NCBI GenBank assembly: GCA_001986395.2
Contig: MQVO02000004.1
Location: 1,860,001-1,924,000 of the forward strand
Direction: 5' to 3'
Source: Irpex lacteus
Taxonomy: Eukaryota > Basidiomycota > Agaricomycetes > Polyporales > Irpicaceae
Length of the DNA stretch: 64,000 bases
A model generated the notes under the pieces. That model was not told the DNA's origin. It saw only the letters and a list, made by a program, of their open reading frames with translations, and ran no database searches. A program made the translations under genes and the position numbers. This document shows positions 58,769 to 64,000 of this stretch, piece by piece (the first letter of the stretch is position 1; each line of letters opens with the position of its first letter).

Positions 58769-61404
58769 ATGCCTTGGAAGACTCTACTCTCCTACCTTGC
58801 GAGCTTACCGTTTAGCGCTCTTGCGCTCTCCCTCAGCGGCAACTATACGCCTACTTTCATAGAGGTATACTTTAGTCCAAATGATGCTTAAGATTGCGAG
58901 CTGACAGCCGTCTCTGTAGTGTCCATCAGGAGAGACTTTCGTGCGAAATGCCTCTCAAAGTCTGTCTCCCGAAGAGAGCGCCTGGCTGGCAAGACGCCGC
59001 CCGAATGTAGTGCAAGCTCTACAAAGCTATCTTACCAATGTCGGCATAGAAGGGTTGAACGTCTCTGAATATGTCCTCGCTCTGAATAACTCCTCGGAAA
59101 ACGCTGTCCCCATCATTGGTCTCACTTGGTCTGGAGGTGGACAGTCAGTGGATGCTTGCCATCGATCTACTACTTACTGCTTATACCTCGTTATACAGGA
59201 GAGCTGAAAGCTCCGATCTTGGCCAATTATACTCATTCGATAGTAGGATATCTGCGGCGGTGAATGCCCGCACCGGAGGATTATTACAAGCAACGACTTA
59301 TGTTGCTGGGCGTACGTTCTCTATACGGTCTGCTAAAAACCTATGAGGCTAATGTGTGTTATAGTCAGCGGCGGTTCAACGGGTCTTGTGCCGGTTGCGA
59401 TGTCTGACTTCGATAACATCGAGGTGATAGCACAAGAAGGCCTACTGTCGGGAAATAATTCACGAAGCGCCTTCTCCGAGGTTGCAGGCAAAGGGAAGCA
59501 AGGCTTCAATCTTACCGTCTCCGACGTTTTCGCAATTGTATGGCAATCTCTCTGTATCCTCACCATAAGACGTTGCTGATCAATGAACCGTCACTACTAA
59601 CTACTCCAGGCACTTGGAAACGCGACTCTCAGAGTTCCTGGAAATGATTCTATTAACCCATTCTCGCGCTTGTGGAGTGACATAACCATCTTCTCCAATT
59701 TTTTCGCTGGTTTATCGCCCTTGCCAATATTGACATACAACGAGGTAATACCTCCAGGTCTGCCCGGGCACAACTCTTTCCATGGTTTCCTCCTTCCAAC
59801 GAACAATGCAAGGTTGAATGGGACATTTTACGAAGCCACTCCGTTTGAGGTCCGCAAACGATTCTGTGATATCAGCCTCAAGACTAACATACTTGACTGG
59901 TCATATCAGGTCGGTAGTTGGCAAGGTCGTGTTTCAGCATTTGTCAAAACCCAATACCTCGGCACAAACTTTAGCGATGGAGCCCCTCTCAATAACACAT
60001 GCGTGCAGGGGTTCGACACTGCAGCATTTATGCTTGGTTCAGCGGATTCTGCAATGAACTTTTGTACGTCAATTTATCTGAGATCTAGGAAACCGGTTAG
60101 TACATCGCTAAGAATCGACGTTTCATTACCCAGGGGTCTCCGAGAGCCTGTCCAACGGAACCGTGGGGCAGTTCGCAAAACGCTCAGGCTCGGGCTCGCC
60201 AAAGATCCCATACCCACCCCATGAGGATCAACTAGAACAACAGAGGACCGAGCAATCACTTCTCCCAGACGTGCAAGCACTTCCAGGGTTCCTCGAACTC
60301 ATTGGCAATCTCTCAGCGCAGGATGCAGTTTGTAAGGACCGCCTGAAGCAAATCAGTATGAACGACATCTAACATCATCTTTCAGACGGATTGTGGCCGA
60401 ACCCGTTCCGTGGGTCAAAATTTGCTGACAAGCATCTTCGAACGCAGGACTTCTTGTACTTGGCCGACGGAAGTGAATACGGCCAGGTATGAGCAATAAT
60501 AATCTGCCATACTACCTATTTGAACAACTTGAATTGATTCGCAGGCGAATCCCATCGTGCCACTGATCCAGAAATCGCGATCCGCAGATTTCATCATTGT
60601 GAACGACGGATGCGGTAGTGAGCTGAGTGTAAGTTCTTCAGATCAAATTAGCACCGGTGCCCCGTTGAAGCGTTTCAATTAGAGTGGATGGATGAACGGA
60701 ACTAACTTTGGGAACACAGCTGATTGGTAAGTGTTGAGTACTATGGGTATGTCCTATCAAAATCTAATGCACGCATTGTGTAGGGCAAAATTCCATGATC
60801 TCCCCTTCCCGAAGATTCCATCTGTGAATACGATGCTGAATCGCGACTATACCCTCTTTCCTACATTCTACGGATGCTTCGAACAGGACGTACCACTTGT
60901 TTTGTGCGTATCCCGACCTCAGTCGATCAACTTATGGTCACTCTAACACTTACGCATAGATATGCCGCGGACGCTCCCTATACTGAGTACTCCAATATCT
61001 CAGTTCTTTCAACGTAAGCCTTGCGGAGTATCTTTATCCTGTAGCTGACAGTCTACTTTCACAGGAATGATCTTACATCGGAGCAACGCTTGCGGCTATG
61101 GAACAACACTCTCAACATCTACACTCAGCCTCATTCCTTGCGATCGAATGTCACTGCTGATTTTCCAACGTGCATAGCATGCGGCGCAATTTATCGATCT
61201 CTACAACGCCTCAATCTTTCAGTCCCGGATGTATGCACTACGTGCTTCAAGGAATATTGCTGGGATGGTACGGAGGATGATAGCCAGCCTGGATTCTTGG
61301 CCCCAGCGCTGCTGTATGATCCGCAGATGTCATTCGCAGAGTGGAACGCTTCGTTCTCTGGCAATGCCAACGCTACACAGCCTGTCAATTCTACGGTAAA
61401 ATGA
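58769..61404 (+). CDS. Secreted lysophospholipase / phospholipase B-like, motif variant
   Basis: Fungal PLB/cPLA2-type acyl hydrolase. ATG 58769 gives signal peptide MPWKTLLSYLASLPFSALAL. Then CPSGETFVRNASQSLSPEES, typical of the family, and AVPIIGLTWSGGG, whose Ser is the expected nucleophile. Splicing continues QRAESSDLG where the family has YRAML-like sequence. Then FDSRISAAVNARTGGLLQAT, TYVAG joined to VSGGSTGLVPVAMSDFDNIE, FNLTVSDVFAI and NPFSRLWSDITIFSNFFAGL. Next DGLWPNPFRGSKFADKHLRT, YLADGSEYGQANPIVPLIQK. The Asp of the dyad is probably in DFIIVNDGCGSEL, where related enzymes have a D-A-S motif. FPTFYGCFEQDVPLVLYAAD and a Cys-rich end (CIACGAIYRSLQRL; CTTCFKEYC) follow. Many N-glycosylation sites. 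About 11 introns. It may be a diverged or inactive paralogue. Confidence 0.85.
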
Positions 61405-61815
61405 TAGGACACAATAGGCGATTTATCCTCAGTCTTTGGGCGATACGACGAACTCGTCTGTGCAAAAGACACTCTTGCTACATATGTTTAGACCAAGCTT
61501 ACTTCTCGTGTGGATTAGGCAGTAGTCGTAACATAAGCTAACGAAGCAAAGACGGATCCTTATCAAAGTTTACTTATCTTCGAATGGTATCAAGGAACTT
61601 GACAAAAGAAAGCTATCGAGTACTAAAACTGTGTTATGCGTACAAAGCAAAGTCCGTGAGCGATGGAAAGAACGGTATTGGGTATATACATTTACGTATA
61701 GAAATGCACGACTGAGAAACGTCTAGTTATAGCCGCTGTGTCTGTATATCACAGTCAATTGGAGTGCGAGAAATAAACATAACCTGGCAAGTGAATTGTC
61801 ATTGAGGAAGCATGC
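61405..61815. other. Intergenic
   Basis: About 410 AT-richer bases after the phospholipase stop. No ORF or RNA gene supported. Confidence 0.35.
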
Positions 61816-62481
61816 TTAACGTGCGTCTGGTACATTCCGGCCCCTTTTCTGACCGGGAACTCCAAATCCATATCGCGTTTGGAACATCCTATTGTGATGG
61901 ACGACATCGCCACTCTTTGAGTGTGGAGAAGAAGCGACCCTGCTATGGGATTCGAGATGAAGGTTGCGGTTCACCGATGTTGCGGTCGACTGGCGGTGGC
62001 GAAAGTTGGATGGGGAAATTTCTCGAGCGGATCTCAGCGATATGATGGTGCACGACTCGTCCGAGACAGAGGGAGGATAGTATCGTCCTCGTAACTTCTG
62101 TGAGTTTCCCACACTAATCGTACTTGAAGAGGTATTAGACTGAGTGGCGAGTGTAACTGGTCGTGGGCCATTCGAATATGGGCCTGATGGACGGCAATCA
62201 ACATGGTCCTTGGTGTGTGGCGTTCGCGAATTGTGCACGGCGGCCTGTGTAACCGGGTCGGGATGGAAGGGGTAGAAAAATAGCCGATGAGCAGGGACAT
62301 TGCTGCAGTGCTCCCCCCGCAACATTTGTTTGGAAGGCAAGGCAGGCTTATCGGCTGTGGCGCTGGAAGTAGACCTATATTGCATGTGGCGTACACTACT
62401 CTCATAGATGAGAGTGGCCTGATTCCCGTGTGCCGATATGGTTGGCGAAATCTCCAATGAGGTGTTATTAGAAAGCGGCAT
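61816..62481 (-). CDS. Hypothetical protein, 221 residues, uncertain
   Basis: Single uninterrupted frame from ATG 62481 to 61816. The product is hydrophilic, rich in Ser, Arg, His, Asn and Pro (for example SHSRVASSPHSKSGDVVHHN), with no signal peptide, membrane segment or motif I know. Being intronless in a genome where nearly every gene is heavily split, and with another 123-codon frame open beneath it, it may be a chance ORF. Its length is the only argument for it. An N-terminal piece resembling regulatory proteins cannot be claimed. Confidence 0.3.
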   Translation of the reverse strand: MPLSNNTSLEISPTISAHGNQATLIYESSVRHMQYRSTSSATADKPALPSKQMLRGEHCSNVPAHRLFFYPFHPDPVTQAAVHNSRTPHTKDHVDCRPSGPYSNGPRPVTLATQSNTSSSTISVGNSQKLRGRYYPPSVSDESCTIISLRSAREISPSNFRHRQSTATSVNRNLHLESHSRVASSPHSKSGDVVHHNRMFQTRYGFGVPGQKRGRNVPDAR

Positions 62482-64000
62482 GGTTAACGCCTGATGCAGA
62501 GGAAGTATCGATGAGAGGAGGAGTCGGTGCGTAGTTTTTGGGTTCTTATACGCCTACCTCGCTGCTATTTATGAGGCGCCTCGGGGACATAGGGTGGCAT
62601 ACGCCACTTGCAAAGACGAACTTTAAAACTATGTGCTTCCGGAACCTCGAGCTGTTGATCGGAAGAGTCAGATAACCCTTTGAATACACGCTTTCTGGTA
62701 GGTCGCTGTCAAGTTACCGTTCTTGATTCCCTATATACGGTAATCTTCCCAGGTATGACGGCAAGTGGTAAGATGGAATTTAGGCTATATAGATCGGTCT
62801 CTTAACTGTATGTGGCAGATGGGCTGCTATGTCGAAGCAATGCGATGCTTTCCATTGAGTTGGCCCTTGTCCTAGGACTCGGAGGTAATATCACTGTGAG
62901 TGATCTGTATAGAAAGTTAACAGCTGACTTCTTTGTCCAGAAAAGATCATGGACACTCACCGAAAGACGATATCTGAAGTGTACACTGTACAGCTCCAGC
63001 CTGTTTCGTGATATCTGGGCCGCCTGCCACGGCCATCGATCACTGGGAGGGAGAAATTTCCTTATCCGTAGTTTTGTGCGTCTATTCTGTCGGATCTCCG
63101 ACTCTAATTATCCGAGTGTTTGACGTTCAATCTACCAGTACTGCATCGACATTGCCAGCCGTGCAGCCCAGCTCGTAGATACGGCTGGTGCGATGACGAC
63201 AGGGCTGATAACGTACACTCAACATATGTGAGGGTAGCGTACGTTTCCGTGAAATGGGTTAGTCTCGCGAGACTAGCTCAGGTTCCCAGTCAAACGGTGG
63301 GTGCCAGCTTGAATGCTTCAAATTCAAGCTCGACCAGGTGTCTAATTACTGGAATGAACCTAGCCAGCGAAGTTATGGGCAGTAAGCCGATTAATGACAT
63401 CGAATCCTGCATTTTACTCTCAGCATCAAATCGTTATACTCACAGAACTTTGTGGCCTGACGAACGACTACCAGTGAGCCACACTACTAGTAAGCGACGA
63501 AGCTTTCGACGGATAGATTAGTGTTACAATGGACACTCTACACATGTATGGATTTTCAATTATTATAACGCATGTCGAACATGTCCTGACAATTTTTTAT
63601 ACCTCTACTCGGTGCAGTTGTCTGTTCTCCATAAAGTTCAATGCACAATCTGACTTCTGTCCCCGACGGGTGTGTTAGACTCGGACCCGCCCGTCGATTT
63701 ATTCGTCGTGAACTGGTGTGTGACTGGGTGTCTATCTTAATGATCTCAGCAATTATGTCTCATTGGAATGAGTATCAGATAACTCCCGGAACAGCACAGT
63801 AAGTATTGTCTGCCAGTGCCCACAAAGAACTTGACAGGCGACCTCTTGAATCCTATATACTATTTAGGAGACGTGAAATCTGCGACCATACGTCTCTACC
63901 AGTCCGAGTCTTACCAATCGCACTGCACCTCAACCACATTCAAACCCTCGGTGCGCTATAGTTGTGAGTTACTGTACTGACTGCAGACGCTCAAGATTTG
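62482..64000. other. Right-end region without a supported gene
   Basis: About 1.5 kb. Plus-strand frames at 62812 and 63120 start with non-ATG codons or lack conserved features. A hairpin-forming inverted repeat is present at 63664-63696. A gene starting right of the window could have its promoter here. Confidence 0.35.
63664..63696. repeat. Short inverted repeat (hairpin)
   Basis: CGACGGG at 63664-63670 is the exact reverse complement of CCCGTCG at 63690-63696. Pairing extends by one wobble and one G-C, giving a 9-pair stem with a loop of about 15 bases. No run of T follows. Function unknown; it may be a transcript hairpin or chance. Confidence 0.5.

Noticed and set aside
62812..63123. 103-codon plus-strand ORF near the right end
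   Set aside because: It starts with GTG and has no recognisable features; probably chance.

Overview
This window looks like nuclear DNA of a filamentous basidiomycete, probably an Agaricomycete. Genes are packed on both strands and cut by many short introns of about 50-65 bases with GT...AG ends. The protein set is typically fungal: SOG2, a Zn2Cys6 regulator, GH5 and GH55 beta-1,3-glucanases, LST8, GLT1, AIM25 and MSS51. The order is a guess from intron density and family resemblance, not from a search. I see no transposon, CRISPR array, plasmid or phage feature, and no clear secondary-metabolite cluster.

Layout. 1-4.0 kb: the 5' end of a SOG2-like leucine-rich-repeat gene and a Zn2Cys6 transcription factor, both minus strand. 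5.3-10.7 kb: the DEAD-box ribosome-assembly helicase SPB4 and a C3H1/coiled-coil protein, both plus strand. 10.9-15.0 kb: two tandem intron-containing tRNA genes, an orphan ABC ATPase, TOM40 and a small charged protein. 15.6-24.7 kb: a divergent pair of beta-glucan hydrolases, membrane-anchored GH5 and secreted GH55. 24.9-33.9 kb: cohesin acetyltransferase ECO1, tRNA-Glu(CUC) and glutamate synthase GLT1. 35.2-42.7 kb: LST8, an unrecognised locus, a DUF1776 Rossmann protein, an ALKBH7-like dioxygenase and a degenerate mitochondrial carrier. 42.7-45.6 kb: 2.9 kb with no gene I can defend. 45.6-64 kb: a CHORD-CS protein, mitochondrial IF2, an M13 metallopeptidase, AIM25, MSS51, a broken gene, a phospholipase B and a weak hypothetical ORF.

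Many genes here act in mitochondria (TOM40, IF2, AIM25, MSS51, the carrier, probably ALKBH7), and several sit head to head over 0.28-0.35 kb intergenic regions. Another theme is growth and wall control (SOG2, GH5, GH55, LST8). GLT1 and LST8 neighbour each other and both bear on nitrogen metabolism, which may be chance.

I found no obviously novel system. The most notable observations are runs of very short exons (one of 8 bases in the M13 peptidase and five consecutive exons of 18-41 bases in GH55), an unusual anticodon loop shared by both UAU tRNA genes, altered motifs in the phospholipase B and the carrier, and a disrupted gene at about 58 kb. Exon boundaries were worked out by eye from splice consensus and protein continuity. 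Those given as coordinates were checked for phase; the rest of each gene is given as a span.
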